Source of the DNA: Bradysia coprophila
Lineage: Eukaryota > Arthropoda > Insecta > Diptera > Sciaridae
Reading direction: 5' to 3'
DNA: 64,000 nt
NCBI RefSeq assembly: GCF_014529535.1
Contig: NW_023503972.1
Span: 3,348,001-3,412,000, forward strand
In this document: positions 1-13,603 of the stretch, piece after piece
How positions within the stretch are numbered: position 1 is the stretch's first letter
Layout: each line of letters opens with the position of its first letter
The notes under the pieces: model-generated
What the model saw: the letters and a program-made list of their open reading frames with translations, nothing else
Told to the model about the DNA's origin: nothing
Database searches by the model: none
Program-made: the position numbers and the translations under genes

Positions 1-979
1 ACGCCAAAATTGTCTTTGGCAATTTCTTTTTTGGCGATATTTCTCGACTACAACTATACTTTACAATTTAATTTTTATTTTGAACTTACCTGATATGAAT
101 TTCAAGATTTTTTTGACTAATGAACCAGTGCCCATTTTTGGGCAAATCATTTTTACTTAATTCACCGAAGTTAGCCAAATGAATACTTTTCTAAAATAAT
201 TTGCTAATATTTTTGGTGGAAATTGCAACGAACATATAGTCCAGAAATGTTTGGATGCCAAGCTGAAATTCTGTCAGTTTTCGGGATAAGGAGGAAGCCC
301 TCCAGCACTATTTCAGTTTTCGACCATTTTCGAACACTCTGAACAAAATCTTTCGTATTTTTATGAATGACAATCGACAAAGAATTAAATTTCCTAAATT
401 CAAGAAGTTTTTTCAAAATTTTTGGACAACATAGGGTGGTCCAAATTTCGAATATCTAAAGGCATCTGAAGGTTACATGTTACACTGCAGTGTGGTCCTG
501 AACAATGGTTATGTCGCGTCCGTAGAGAAATAATGGCAGCAATTTTTAACCAAATATGTTGCAGAAATGTTGAAGAATGACGATGGAATTATATTTTTCT
601 ATGATCTGTTAAGTGTAACAGGGTGTTCAGGGTATTAAAGAAAGAAGACTTCACTACAAGTTTCTATCAGTCTGGCCACTATGTTGATATTATCGCGACA
701 TTTAGAAGAAAGCAAAATTCAATTTTAATGTATCGAGTGATAATTTTTAGCTTTTTATTTTCAATTTCTCATTGATAGCACTAAAAATAGATTATAGCAC
801 AATAGTAAACACATTATGTACCGATCTATTAGACCGACAAAATTTATTAGAAACTTCACTATGAATTGAACATTTTGAAGTGAAAGGGAAAATGGTGAAA
901 ATTGAAAATTTAGGTCAACTTTTGGATTTTAGCATAGCTCTTCTTTTAGCATGTTGATAAAAATGTTCAATGAGAAATA

Positions 980-1969
980 TTAAACAGTCTGCACTTCCCC
1001 TTGCTGTTCGCTTAGCACGGCTTCACTACAGCTACTAAGACCGTAAAAGCAGATCACTATGTGTTCCAAAACCAATTTTACCACCGTCACAGCATCCTGA
1101 ACGAAATTAGTAACTGGATTGTTGATGATGTTCTCAGCAATGTTTGATGTGCTATTGCGAATGGTTGGAACAATTGGTATAATTGGCTTGGTTCCAGACA
1201 AGATTCCTAAACCTCTGGCGAGCCTGTTGTGTGATCCCCCTAGTGGAAGTGTATCAAAACCTTTCTCAACCGGATTCTGAGTCAATTCCATCAAACTGGA
1301 TACGGTATTATTAAGAAATTCTAATCGTTTCACAACCGGTTCATAATCAACTTTTCTTTTATTTCCACGTTCATCACCCCGAAGGAATTCGGTCATGTAA
1401 TTTTTAAACGAACTTTCGAGGTCACTCATGGCTTGAGTAATTACAGGACCTGTCACACTAGTTAACATTGGCGAAACATTTGATACGATGCCTCTATATG
1501 TTTCCATTAACGTCGGAAGAATTCGATAAAATTCATTGATGACACCAATGGGTGTATTTTCAAGTAAGTTTACCTTCTTCAGCACTTCCAATATTGATTG
1601 CGAACCCGATGAAAGTACTGTTGAGTTTGAATTACTTAACGTAACAAGTTTAGTTATATAGCTTTGAAATGTCGTAGTCACAGCATTTGATTTATCCATC
1701 AACGGTCCAGGCGGAAATTTACCGAATGCCTCTATTATATCGTCATGGTATTTTTGAACTCCATCCGTCCAAGCTGGCCTAGGCCGTTCAGTAAAATCAG
1801 TTTTAGAACTTTTCCACACATTCTCTACATTATAGCCGCCAGCGTCGCCTTTTATCACACCAGCGATGAGAGACTATAACAGATTTACATCTAAATTCAA
1901 TGAAACCGATAAAACAAGTCTTCTTACCCCCAAAAAAACAGTATTAACAAGACTTAATTTCAATGTCAT
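980..1969 (-). CDS. secreted orphan protein, two exons
   Basis: Exon 1 is 1969-1928 (14 codons) and exon 2 is 1873-980, joined in phase 0 across a 54-nt intron with GTAAG donor and TATAG acceptor. The product is about 311 aa. The first 20 or so residues (MTLKLSLVNTVFLGSLIAGV) form a good signal peptide, which only appears once the small first exon is added; the long open frame alone has no ATG start. The mature part is Ser/Thr/Asn-rich and helical in character, with no Cys-rich or enzymatic motif I recognise, and ends in a more hydrophobic stretch followed by a polar tail. A TTCAGTG initiator-like motif lies about 35 nt upstream of the ATG. The next gene is on the same strand but 1.5 kb away. 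Function unknown; secretion is an inference from the signal peptide. Confidence 0.72.
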
Positions 1970-2002
1970 TTTTTAACGCAACCAAATCTTTGGTGACTAT
2001 TT

Positions 2003-2009
2003 CACTGAA
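2003..2009 (-). promoter_or_regulatory. candidate initiator (TTCAGTG) for the secreted orphan gene
   Basis: On the minus strand the arthropod initiator-like TTCAGTG stands about 35 nt before the ATG at 1969. No clear TATA box was seen at the usual distance. Short motif, so chance occurrence is possible. Confidence 0.3.
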
Positions 2010-2900
2010 TGATACTCGCGTGTTGATCGACTTCTTCTTACAATTTTCGATACTCAGTAGACTTGATACACAAAGCTGCTAATTTTCTTATCGACGACTA
2101 AAAGTTGAATGTCAAAGGTGGAATAACGTCCATATCGTTTATTTGGTTTGTTTTTAAACAAACTCGTACGCATTATCACGGATTATACGTATGTTTACTT
2201 TTACGCTTAGTCCTACTACCATATTTTTCAACGAATTTTCTCAAAGCTTACAGCGCTCCCACAGTGTCCTACTTTTTGGAAATTCGTCCTACGCAGGACA
2301 AGTTTGTTAATCTAATCGATCCTACTGGATGAATTCCATAGCCGAAGGATATACAACAGTTCACCATAGAAAGAGTAAATCTCACGAGGAGAAGGTGACC
2401 TCAAAAATTTAACCTGTCACATACGGCTGTTCATCTGTTATCGACAACGACGACAAAAATAATGACAAGCTCTGAGGAATATGGTCCTTTATGTAGTGAA
2501 ATGAATGTTAAAAAGATTGAAGTACAAGATTTGAAATTAACAGAATAGCTCTTTCGTAGCTCTTTCGAATTGACTCTTCGTCACACTAGAGCTACGCAGA
2601 TGTTTTTGTATTTGTAATTTTGATAACTGAAATAAATGGAATGAAAATACTTTGATGGAAGTATTAGATCCGATTGCCGTCTGTAACAGGTTAAAATTTC
2701 ATTGTCAGTTATAGAGATGAGATGATTGTATCATCAGTTTTTAAGATCCGTAGCATCATATAAAAGCAAATTTGTGTTCTTGAATAATTTTCGTTCATTA
2801 ATGATTTTTCCAATTCAATTAACTAACTTACCGGTTGTCAAGAATACTGAGTCGTATGGCTACATTTGTTGAAACTGGTCAATAAAGTCTTGTATGTAAG

Positions 2901-3056
2901 GGCGTGGGGTAATTTGGCACACAGTGCTAAAACAACGCATTTTTCAACTACGTAAAAGGTGAACTCGCACACGATTTTTCGATATCAATTTCGATTGCCT
3001 TTTACGTAGTTTAAAAGTGCGTTCTTTTGTCACAGTGTGCCAGATTCCCCGATACC
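2901..3056. mobile_element. 156-bp MITE with 8-bp TSD
   Basis: The ends are inverted copies of each other over about 50 bp (left GGCGTGGGGTAATTTGGCAC, right complement GGTATCGGGGAATCTGGCAC, then a shared ACGCA and CTACGTAAAAG core). The element is flanked by a perfect TATGTAAG duplication at 2893-2900 and 3057-3064. An 8-bp duplication suggests a hAT- or P-type parent; no coding capacity. Confidence 0.8.
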
Positions 3057-3485
3057 TATGTAAGCTTGGAGGTTTTTTTTTATTATTTGTGGTTCGTTTT
3101 ACAGAGCGCAGTGTCATAAGACACTGCCTCTGAAGTTTGCTCAAGTAATCGAAACCAGAGAAGGACAAAAACTTTGTGCAACAGCAAGGGTCTTTCACTG
3201 GTCGGCAATTTAGAATTTTATGTTCCACCGAAGCATCTGCACCTCAGCCACAAAAATCAAACGGAAAATCGATTTTGTTTTTAAATTTTATTTAATTTCT
3301 CGATCGCAGTTTTTTTTTATCATTTCATTTTGTGCGACGCACTTCAACAGTAGGTTGTAGAATTAGGAAAGAAAAATAAAGAAAAAAAAGGTTTTTTCTT
3401 CAGCAAAAAAAAATTATTGAAATTGAATCTTTCAAATTAAATTTGTAAAAATAAGAACAATGTTCCGCGGGTACGCAAGTAACAG

Positions 3486-5183
3486 CTACGTTTTCGGCGT
3501 TATTTGTCGTGATTCGAGAAAACTGGTGTAACTTTTGATGAACGCATCTTCATTCTTCCGTCTCATAATCGTTGCCGCATTCGTTTTCGTTACTATTGGC
3601 ATATCCAAATGCGATAAATCGTCAATGTTACAGTCGATTGGTGGCGATGCAACCGGCGATTGGATGGCATTGTTGTTGGGCGTAAGACCGCCGACATCAA
3701 TTACATTCGGCGATGCCGAATCGTGCGATGTTACATCGATGGTGCTCTCTTTTTTCAGTTGAAATTCGCTTTGTTCGTACTGGAACGAACTGGCCACTTG
3801 TTCGTAGAGTTCGTCACCCGGTTTGATAATCTGAGTTGTGTTATCGTCGTATGTGATTACGTAATTGGTTGGCTCTTCTATGTATAGTTGATCAGACACA
3901 AGTGGTGGAGCTGGCGGTTGTTGAATGTACGTTGATTGTTGCATTGTTGCTGGTGAAGGTACTGAAGGCTTTTGAGGCATTTTCCGTTGTTGTGGTTGTA
4001 GTGGTGGTACCGGTTTCGGTGGCACTTTTGATGGTGGTGAAATATAAACAATTTGAGTTTGGGCAGCCGATGGGACGTTAGTATCAGTGCGCGGCTTTTT
4101 ATTGACGTAGGTCGGTTGCTGTCTATACACAGAATTTGTTTGTACTAATGGTGGCAGTGTCGGCTGTACAACGCGTCCGCGTTTTCTTTTATTTTCATCC
4201 GCAGTCGTCGTCGGCCGAACAATGACATTGTTTGTATTCTGGATGAGTTTTGTGTTCGTCGTGTCGTCTACCATGAAAATCTCATCTTCAATTTTAACGT
4301 ATCGCATTTGCTGATGTTGTTGCTGATGATGCTGCTGCTGCTGCAGTTGGGGCTGTTGCTGCATTTGATGGGACTGGTGTGTCGACGGCACAACGACCAT
4401 TGTTTCAGCAGGCTGTGGCTGAATAACTTGATGTTGTATGGGTTGAATTTCGATCGGTTGGACATTAGACGGAGGCATCACCCAAAATCCTTTCGATAAA
4501 TTATCCTCTGTAGTGCACGTCGGTGAATTGGACATCAACCACAAGCCAGTAGTGTTCAATGTCGTATTTGTCTCACTCTCATTGATGACAATGTGTTGAT
4601 TATTCGGCGCTTCGACCCATAGATTCGGCAACAGATAACGGTGCTTGTCGTGGAAGCAATCAACGAAGCACGAATGCAAATGCACCACCAATTGTCTGAC
4701 CAACTTGAATCGCGATCCGCATCTAGCACATCCGTATAAGTTGGGATTTGGTGGTGGTTGTGGTGCGGGCGCTAAAAGATTTGTCGAACGCACCACACTT
4801 TGTACGATGCTCACCGAGCATTGGTTCACATGTTCGGTGATTGCACGGACCGACGAGTGTGTCACCTTACACTTGGCACATTGGTACAGTTGATTCGACT
4901 CCAATGTCCTCTGTTCCGGTTGCTCTTCTTTGACAACGGTGCCGATCTTTTTCTTTATCAATTCCTCGAAATTTTGCTGCAAGTTGAATGTTCCGTCCAA
5001 AATTTGGTTGCGATGATAGTCCTCGATGTGGTAAAGCAACAGATTTAGATCCATGTACTCGCTGCGACAAAATAAGCAGCTGTAATCGCTGAAATTGCTT
5101 TTATTTTGTGCTAGTTCCGAATACAGTTGTTCAACAAATTCGATCACTTCACGAAACGGATCACTTTTTTGACCAAATTCCAT
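3486..5183 (-). CDS. C2H2/C2HC zinc-finger protein, Pro/Gln-rich, single exon
   Basis: Uninterrupted 565-codon frame starting at an ATG in good context (ACAATGG). Near the N-terminus is a C2H2 finger (C36, C39, H52, H57). Two further finger-like segments follow, at roughly residues 100-125 and 150-175, in which the last ligand is Cys rather than His (C-x2-C..H..C). Residues 230-420 are rich in Gln, Pro and His, including interrupted poly-Gln, with basic patches (KRKRGR and KKPR) that could serve as nuclear localisation signals. The C-terminal part is acidic and Ser/Thr-rich. The architecture suggests a nuclear DNA-binding or chromatin-associated factor, but I cannot assign an orthologue. A minus-strand AATAAA lies near 3287-3292, about 200 nt past the stop. 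No intron is needed. Confidence 0.85.
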   Translation of the reverse strand: MEFGQKSDPFREVIEFVEQLYSELAQNKSNFSDYSCLFCRSEYMDLNLLLYHIEDYHRNQILDGTFNLQQNFEELIKKKIGTVVKEEQPEQRTLESNQLYQCAKCKVTHSSVRAITEHVNQCSVSIVQSVVRSTNLLAPAPQPPPNPNLYGCARCGSRFKLVRQLVVHLHSCFVDCFHDKHRYLLPNLWVEAPNNQHIVINESETNTTLNTTGLWLMSNSPTCTTEDNLSKGFWVMPPSNVQPIEIQPIQHQVIQPQPAETMVVVPSTHQSHQMQQQPQLQQQQHHQQQHQQMRYVKIEDEIFMVDDTTNTKLIQNTNNVIVRPTTTADENKRKRGRVVQPTLPPLVQTNSVYRQQPTYVNKKPRTDTNVPSAAQTQIVYISPPSKVPPKPVPPLQPQQRKMPQKPSVPSPATMQQSTYIQQPPAPPLVSDQLYIEEPTNYVITYDDNTTQIIKPGDELYEQVASSFQYEQSEFQLKKESTIDVTSHDSASPNVIDVGGLTPNNNAIQSPVASPPIDCNIDDLSHLDMPIVTKTNAATIMRRKNEDAFIKSYTSFLESRQITPKT

Positions 5184-5514
5184 TGTTTTTGTACACTTTT
5201 TTCCATAAATTTTGTGTGCAATGTGTGATGCTGCTGTTCATCGATACTTTGATTTGACTTTTTGCAATTAGTTTGCGTAAAATTTCTGCATTTGTTACAA
5301 AAATGCTTATAAAACACCGAAATATAATTTTTGTAACTACGAACCATGCATCAAATATAAAAGTGGTCTGACAGTCCACATAATATTTTTCCATAAATTG
5401 CCAGTTGTGTAACTATAATATTCTGCGTGTCGCTGAGACGATAATGCAGTCGATTGGTGTTATGGAGGGAGAATTTTTGAAAATGTGTGTACGATGCGTT
5501 GCGCTTTTCTATAT

Positions 5515-6176
<662 letters not shown>

Positions 6177-6586
6177 CTGGGTGATAATGCCTATTGAATA
6201 ATTCCTATTGATCTGGGTGATAATGCCTGGGCATTAATTCCCCGGGTGATAATTCATGTCGCCAACAATACTTAGTGGCTGTTAATAGTTGACATCCATG
6301 ATAAGGTAGCTATGATTTTGATACACTAGCTTATGGCAACACTGGCGTGAGTATTTAACAAAATACCGAGGGTCTGTCACCAAAATAACAAAAAAACAAA
6401 ACTATGAACAAGCAAAAAAAAATTTGGATTCGATATTTTTCAGCCAAATTTCGTCAAAGAGGATAGAATCGGTAAGCACTGCATTCGCCAATGTTCAAGT
6501 TGTAAAAATAGTTTTGAAAACTTGAACGGTAACACTGCTCCTAGCATTAACATCATTAACATAGGAAATATTTGGAGATTGAATGG

Positions 6587-6781
6587 CAGAGAAATGATAA
6601 GCACGGCGCCTCACACCTGAGATAGAACACGCCTGACGGATTTTTTTTGAAAAATTTGAAGACGATGTGACCAGAACGTCAATCATATAGTCAAGCCATA
6701 AATGTCGTTAAGGTCGTTAACGAAAACGAAATATATCGTTATTAAAACCAGCTGTGAGGGGCCGCGCTTATCATTTCTCTG
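6587..6781. mobile_element. 195-bp hAT-like MITE with 8-bp TSD
   Basis: Terminal inverted repeats begin CAGAGAAATGATAAGC and match over about 30 bp. A perfect TTGAATGG duplication lies at 6579-6586 and 6782-6789. Non-coding. Confidence 0.85.
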
Positions 6782-7568
6782 TTGAATGGTGATGATTGCC
6801 TTTACGGTCCCTTTAGTTGTTTTTATCCCATTGAGCTAAACTCATTTCATTGGGACGTCATTTTTCAAGATTGAACGAAATAGAAATAGAAAATAGATTA
6901 TGCTCAGGCTTGAGACGCTTTACTCTATAGACTATGACAGACTAGCATTTCAAAATCTTCAAAGCAACAATTTTCCAAGCAAGAATGTAATAACACATTT
7001 TGCCCCGGTAAGAATACTTTAACCGGATCTCACTCAGTTTAGGTTCTATTTTGGTCGTCGTTATCGGTACAAACGACGATAGAACCGTTTCAAGATTTCC
7101 AACCAGTTTCTTGATCTGAACCCGAAAATATTTGAATCTGAACTGAACTGATCTGAATCTACCTGGAATCTGAAAATCAGTAATTGTTCAGGGACGTTAC
7201 AGTTGAGATCAGGTATGACTGAAAAATTTACAGATATAACTACCTGAAATCTGACCTGATTTATCTGTACTTCAGATTTCAGGTAAATTTAGGTCAGGTA
7301 AAAATTTTCATTTTCGGTTTAGTTCTAATCAGACTTAGATAATATGAGCCTCAGGTTTCGTCGACCTGATCTGTTCCCAACTTTATTGCCACAGAATCGG
7401 TCACATTGTTTTTTTCGCAAATTAATCGAAAAATTTCGAAACGATAGATTGTAATCGATTCATTCAGTTTTATTTGGATAAGAACTTAATACTGAAAAGT
7501 AGTAACTTTCGCAAATGGAAACGATTTACTCTTACTAAATTGTCGAATCTACCACTTCCGTTGATCCA

Positions 7569-7729
7569 CACTGAGAAAAAAGTTAACAGTTCCGTCCCCA
7601 GGTAATGTAATTTTTCATATAAAAATCACATTGTCTGTGACAGGTAACGCTGTTTTTGTATGAGAAATTACATTACCTGGGGAAAGATTATCTGTCACAG
7701 GTAATAATCTGAAAACTTTTTTGTCAGTG
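7569..7729. mobile_element. 161-bp MITE
   Basis: Outer ends are CACTGAGAAAAAAGTT and AACTTTTTTGTCAGTG. A second inner inverted pair is CCCCAGGTAATGTAATTT with its complement. No clear target duplication was seen. Confidence 0.65.
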
Positions 7730-9412
7730 CAGACTTTTTAATTAATGCAGAATCTTCAGATCCATAAATCACGTCAGCAGTTCAGTGGGGACGTGATTTG
7801 TGGATGTCCCCTTGTTTATTGTTAAAATGTATTTTCTTATGTTATGAACACACTACACCAGAGAGTCAGAAGATCCACCAATGCTAAAAGAAATGACGTT
7901 GATTGACGTAAATTTAGATTCACCTCATCGCATATAAAGTTAAATTTCGTTGTTTCTCCGTTTAGAAACCTTTCTCCTCAGGTGTGCACATTATTCAATT
8001 AGTGCATTCAATTTCGAAGGAGCATGTCACGTTTCGTATCCATAGAATACAGAGACGAGCGTAAAGTTTTACTTTTTATTTTATTTTTTAATAAAACTTA
8101 TGCATGCACAGCAGAGGCATTCTTGGCCCAATTAAAATTCCGTTATGCACCTACTTTTTAGTTAATTCTTCTTCTTGCATAAATATGTACTGGTACGCCA
8201 AGCTCATTGATATGCAACAATGTAAGTGATAAATTTGTTATATACCGTCATTATAAGAGAGACAAAATAAAAACGTTGCGAACGTTGCTGTTACGAAATA
8301 ATCTGTGCAAGAATATCACCGTTCTATGGTGATGCCCGTTGCTAATAAAATGTTTTAATTTTTCTCGTTCACTATACGATATGGGTCAGAAACTGCATTA
8401 CATTTCATAAAATATAATACGATGAATTATGATGTACTTCACATCGCGTACAAAATATTCTATATATGTACGATACAGTAAAGTACAACATGACTTAGAT
8501 GTGTGCGCTGGTCAACATATCGTCAGACCAGGCCCACACCGTTCATATGGGCTTTGGTTTAAAATTATCATTTTGACGCCTCATCCGAGCAAAATACATA
8601 AACAATTGAAGTTAATGCCAATCCACAAAAACTCATGGAACCCTAGTTTCAGGTGAATAATATTCACTGAATATAAGTTTTAAAACTTTGGTCAAGTGAA
8701 ATTCAATTTGCTAGACAGCACCCTTTCTCTCTGTCTTCACGCAAAGCCGATGAGGATGAAAGTTCGATACAAACCCTTTTATTAAAAACAAAGCGTTGCA
8801 TGGACACAACACTTTGTGAAACAAAAGTAAATCGAAATCAACCATTTTGAAAAAAGAAGCATCGAATGGGATTACCTCCTCAACTATCTTCCTTGCTTTT
8901 TGTAATTTAGCATTGAAGCACGGAAAATGTTCTCCAACATACTTGTAAAGGTCTTTTCGTCTAAGGCACTAGGATCATGAAATGAGTATGAGTACACAGA
9001 AATGCATTTCGCAATAGCTATTTTTATAAGAAGGTAGTAAGTGGGGATGTTTTCCGCACTAGATGTGAGATTGCTGACACGAGCGAAGCGAGATGTGCAT
9101 GTGCATATTGTTAATGGAGACCACAATACACGTCTAGTATGTGCCTACGATGCCTGAGCGTCTAGTAAAACCGAAAGGTGTATGTGACATGTGACATGTC
9201 ATGTAATACACATCAACTCAATGACGAAATGAGAAACTTTCGTTGCCATTTTTGTGAAAAACGTTAAAAAAACCACAAAAGTTTTAGTCATCGAGTCGTA
9301 ACTAAGTGAGTCGTAAATTAGTTATTTTCGACGAAGTCGCGATATTTTAACACTAGTTAGAAAAAGGAACTATTCAGCATGAGGCACCGCAGTACTTTAA
9401 TGACAATTTTCG
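7730..9412. other. intergenic, no gene seen
   Basis: AT-rich DNA without a convincing coding frame on either strand. At about 9010-9110 it holds a diverged copy of a repeat that also occurs near 59048-59150 (shared GCACTA.ATGTGA.ATT and the word ACGAGCGAAGCGAG). Confidence 0.5.
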
Positions 9413-9512
9413 CAGGGCCCATTTTTGGAAAGTTGATTTGCCTAATTTTCCAAAATTTTCTAAAAATTGTATTTGCAAATCTTAGCAAATCAATTTTCCA
9501 AAATGGGCCTTG
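9413..9512. mobile_element. 100-bp hAT-like MITE, CAGGGCC family
   Basis: Ends CAGGGCCCATTTTTGG and CCAAAATGGGCCTTG are inverted repeats. A perfect 8-bp AATTTTCG duplication sits at 9405-9412 and 9513-9520. Confidence 0.82.
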
Positions 9513-9520
9513 AATTTTCG

Positions 9521-10736
9521 TATTCACTCATTAGACATGAGACAATAATGTTTATGCAAGAAATACACGAAAACAACCGTTATCATTGGGTCAGAATGTC
9601 CGCGCACATTTCTAACTATAATAACTGCGGTCGAATCTGATCTGAAAATCGCACGAACATTTTTTTTCTTTTTTCATTCAATTTCTTTTCAAGAAATTAA
9701 TTCAGAGAATACTTGGACCATGATGTACACCATAATAAAACATAAAACAATTAACGTAATAATTTACCACATTTTTCGAACTCTTTTTTTCGCTGTGAAA
9801 ACTGTGCTATTATTGCTGTGATATTTTGAGCATAATATTAAAAACATTTCACCATATTCATCAAGACCATATTATACATAGTTTATTGTGTGAAATAAAA
9901 TCTACATAAAAGTCTTTAAAAAAACCGAAATCAAATCTCATAGAAAACCGTACAGACAGTTAGAAAAATGGCCATTCTACGACAAACCGCGAATAATCAA
10001 AAAAAAATTGTCTGGTGTGTACATACAACAAACATTTTAGCATTTTTATTGCTAAAGCAATGAAAATGTTTTAAATGAAACATTAATTTATAATTATAGA
10101 GTTTGTCATCTCATCATCATCATCACAACACACACCGCGATATAAAAAGCGGCTCTTGAATTTTATGTAATTATATCATGGAATAGTTAGAAATGTACGA
10201 AATCATTATCTTTTCTGCTTAGTTTTATTCATTTTTCATAGAGAAAGATCAACCTAAAAGATTATGAGCAAAGTGTTTTTCAAATGTCTTTTTTGCGTCT
10301 CGAAAAAGTAACGTTCTTTCTTTTGTAAACCATGACTTGATGTATAACTTGATTCTTAGCGGGAATTCTATTTTTTTTAATGTTTGCATAACATTTCGGT
10401 ATGGAAATTCTCTGTTATTATGACTGACTGATTAAACATAAAATGAACGTTAAGTACGTCAATTATTTCCGAATGAATGTAATAGAAATGGATTAGCAGG
10501 TGTTTCAATTGACTTTACTTCTGCAATTATGATTGGTGATTTGCGTACGGTTCGTTACAGAAGAATAGAGTTGTGAATCGAGCATTCGCATTACCATTTA
10601 CCATTGAAGAATCTTTTTTTTACTTTTGATGACTCTGTTTACTATCGTTGAGCAAAGGCGACACACGGATCGTTTTACTAAATATAAAAAAAAATAGGTT
10701 ATGGGCCCAGCAAATCAGTCTTCAAGACAGCGGCGA
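9521..10736. other. intergenic, no gene seen
   Basis: AT-rich, with scattered poly-T/poly-A and a short CAT/ATC microsatellite at about 10110-10125. No supported feature. Confidence 0.5.
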
Positions 10737-10853
10737 CAGGGCCTATCTATTTTTGGACAATTAATTCACTGAATTTACTAAAGAAATTCAAAATTTGCTA
10801 ATTGGCTAACATATTTTGGAAAATTTTAGGAAATCAATTTTTCATAGGCCCTG
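10737..10853. mobile_element. 117-bp hAT-like MITE, CAGGGCC family
   Basis: Same family as the 9413 copy: ends CAGGGCCTAT and ATAGGCCCTG. Flanked by AGCGGCGA (10729-10736) and AGCGGCGG (10854-10861), a 7-of-8 duplication. Confidence 0.75.
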
Positions 10854-11726
10854 AGCGGCGGCATTGAAATAGTGAAGCTATGGGTGTTCCCCTGATTGAT
10901 GAGTCTTATGATATCCTAAAGTTTCATATTGTCGGTCAACCGGGAATTATAATGTGAAATATTAAACTCATGACGAACTTTACGTTATACCGCTAACTTC
11001 TCACCACATTACATGGTGTACATCTAAAATTGTTTGCGACAGAAGCTACTTTTTGAGCAATAATTCCAAATTTGCTTAGATTTAAATCTGACTTTTGACC
11101 CCAAACGTTATTCAATACAAGACAAGACAAACAATGACTTTGTAAAAGCGCAGGATCTATAAAAACTAAAGTCGGACACACAGATATTTACTGTAGATAG
11201 ATAGATTCGAGCGACCGAGGCTTCCGTCGGTCTGAAAAACGAAAATACAGATAAAACTTAGTTTGTACCTTGGGGGTAGGAAGCCTTACTGCTTCTAATA
11301 CTGGAATCTCCTAGTTGTCTATAGGAAATATTTAAGGGGCTTAAAGAGCTTTACATTAAAAATGCCAGATATTCATCAAGGAATTCCTAAAACTCAAAGG
11401 TGTTAAACAAAAGGCCAGTGTAAAAAGGAAAATCATTAAGGAGAACCACAGGTTCTAGGAGACAAGAACAGATAGAATCTATTAAAAACATTTTTCCATT
11501 ATTTCTAACAACTTTCCCACATTTTTACGTATTTCCCTATTTTCCCAAAAATATTTTATAGGAAAATTCGGAAATTTTTTTGAAAATTCGTGAAAATGTT
11601 GGGAATTTTTTTTTTCATCAAATATAGTGCTTGTTCACACAGTAAACATTATCATCAACAAAGTTATCGAGTCTGGTACTTCTGCTGATCTAAGTATTCT
11701 CCACAGCTTATGGAAAAATCTTTTAC

Positions 11727-11822
11727 TTCAATTGTTTAATTATAAATGTTTCTATAATAATATCGCACTAACCAGAGCTTACGTATTATTTTTGTCATCG
11801 CTGCCGATTACAGATGGGACGT
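11727..11822 (+). repeat. TTTTACTTCA dispersed repeat, copy A
   Basis: Starts with AAATCTTTTACTTCA and ends about 95 bp later with a GTCATCG..GATTACAGATGG segment, matching five other copies in the window in the same orientation. Confidence 0.6.
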
Positions 11823-13432
11823 TTAATGCGGCTTCTGATTTAGTTCTGAATCAAAGCTGGCCTGAGAAATTCTTCACAACTGATTTTCTATTCAAATTTT
11901 CACGGGGCAAGAGGTGAGGGATATGGGTTCATTGAAAACCTGAGATCGAGTAAATATGAAGAAAATTCGAAGTTTTTGATCAATTTTGGGTTTTCATTCA
12001 CATATTAGAATTAGACATTCGTCAGTACTTTAACATTTCTGTAAACCTATCTTTGAAAAGGTTAAATGATCCATTCGCTTTGGTACTGTTTCAACCATCA
12101 ACCATATTCATTGTGCTCTTTGGTTTCACGAGACTTACCTCACGTATTTGGGTCAAATCCAAATCTAAATGAAGTGATCCTTGTGTTCCTTCGTGTTGGA
12201 TCACATATCACGTGCCGAGAGTCGTTAAAATTAGTTTAAATCAACATTTACACACATTACAACAATCATAGCTTTAAGCCAGTATCATGCGATCAAATTC
12301 AATTCTCGAACCAATTGAACTAACGCGCGATTGACTATCTTTCGTACAACACAAAGAACCGATACAATTTCCATTAACAAAACGAATCGAATAATATGAG
12401 CAATTGTTCGACATACAATTTTATTATTCAAAAAGAAAAACGGCCGAGATTCACTCGCAAACAAACATATAAAAATGAAACTCTTGAACAATCTAACCGA
12501 TCAGAGTCTTCTTCACCGTTGTTTCTTCGTTCAACGATATCGATGAACTGTTTGTTCAACTGTTGGTAGTTGCGAAGAATTTCTTTCAAAAATATTACGT
12601 TCAAGAGTAGAAGAAAACGGTTTTTCTGCATACCCGACCAACAACAACACGATATTATTACACTCACCGTGTGTATATTATACCATCCGCAAAGAGTTCA
12701 TGATATGCTTACAATGTTTATTGTTGCGCATAAAATAAAAAGTTTCATAAAAAAACCATCGTCAAAACATCAGAAATTTATATGAACTGATAGTGAATTT
12801 GGTGTTCCTCAAGATCTTCCGCTTTCCCACTCGCTGTACATACTCAGGCAACGAAAAAAGCTTTCAGATTCTCTCAATTTTCTTTTTCTTTTCTCTCTCA
12901 AATTCAATCTCAAAGAGAGAATTTGGTTTTCTGCTGATCGTTTGGTGGTCTTTCTTTTCGCGGTCTTGATCATTATATCGTTTTCTCTTCTCGGTCCATA
13001 TACAAAATAATAACATTGAAAGCAGGTGCTTTGCCGTTCTCTGTACATGTAGTACCTCGTATTGTGTAAGAATAACCAATGGCAAATCACGTAATTCGTG
13101 TTCGGAGAAGAATAATTGAGCGATTGTAATGGGCATTTTGTCTTGTCTGTTTTTAACGTTATTCAAAGCACATTAGCAGAGAAATGCGCAAAGAATATTT
13201 GAAAGGCCATAGCTAATTGAATTAGGTCAAAAATAATGTAGAGAAAAAAAACAACTGTGGTCTGGTCATAAAGTATGAACGTTCTGTTTAGTTGACCCAC
13301 ATAAAAATCGTTGATGTGCGTTAAAATAGTTGCCGGATTTTTCAATTGAAGTTGTTTTACCATTATGCATATACACGACACACATGTCACCAGAATAATT
13401 TTATCGAATCATTTTCTAACATTTTTGGGGTA

Positions 13433-13603
13433 GATCTTTTACTTCGTTTAGTTGGCATACATTTTGTTTAGCCAGCCATTTGTCCCAGACTGAAATGAAA
13501 TCTTATACTTCAATTCATATTTACAAGCATTTTGCTATATAAATGAACGCTTTGGTCATTGTCGTTTATTTTTGTCGTGGTTATCGATAACAAATGAATG
13601 GCT
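13433..13603 (+). repeat. TTTTACTTCA dispersed repeat, copy B (doubled start)
   Basis: The start motif occurs twice (GATCTTTTACTTCG, then AATCTTATACTTCA), followed by GCTATATAAATGAACGC and the conserved end TTATCGATAACAAATGAATGGC. Confidence 0.6.
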
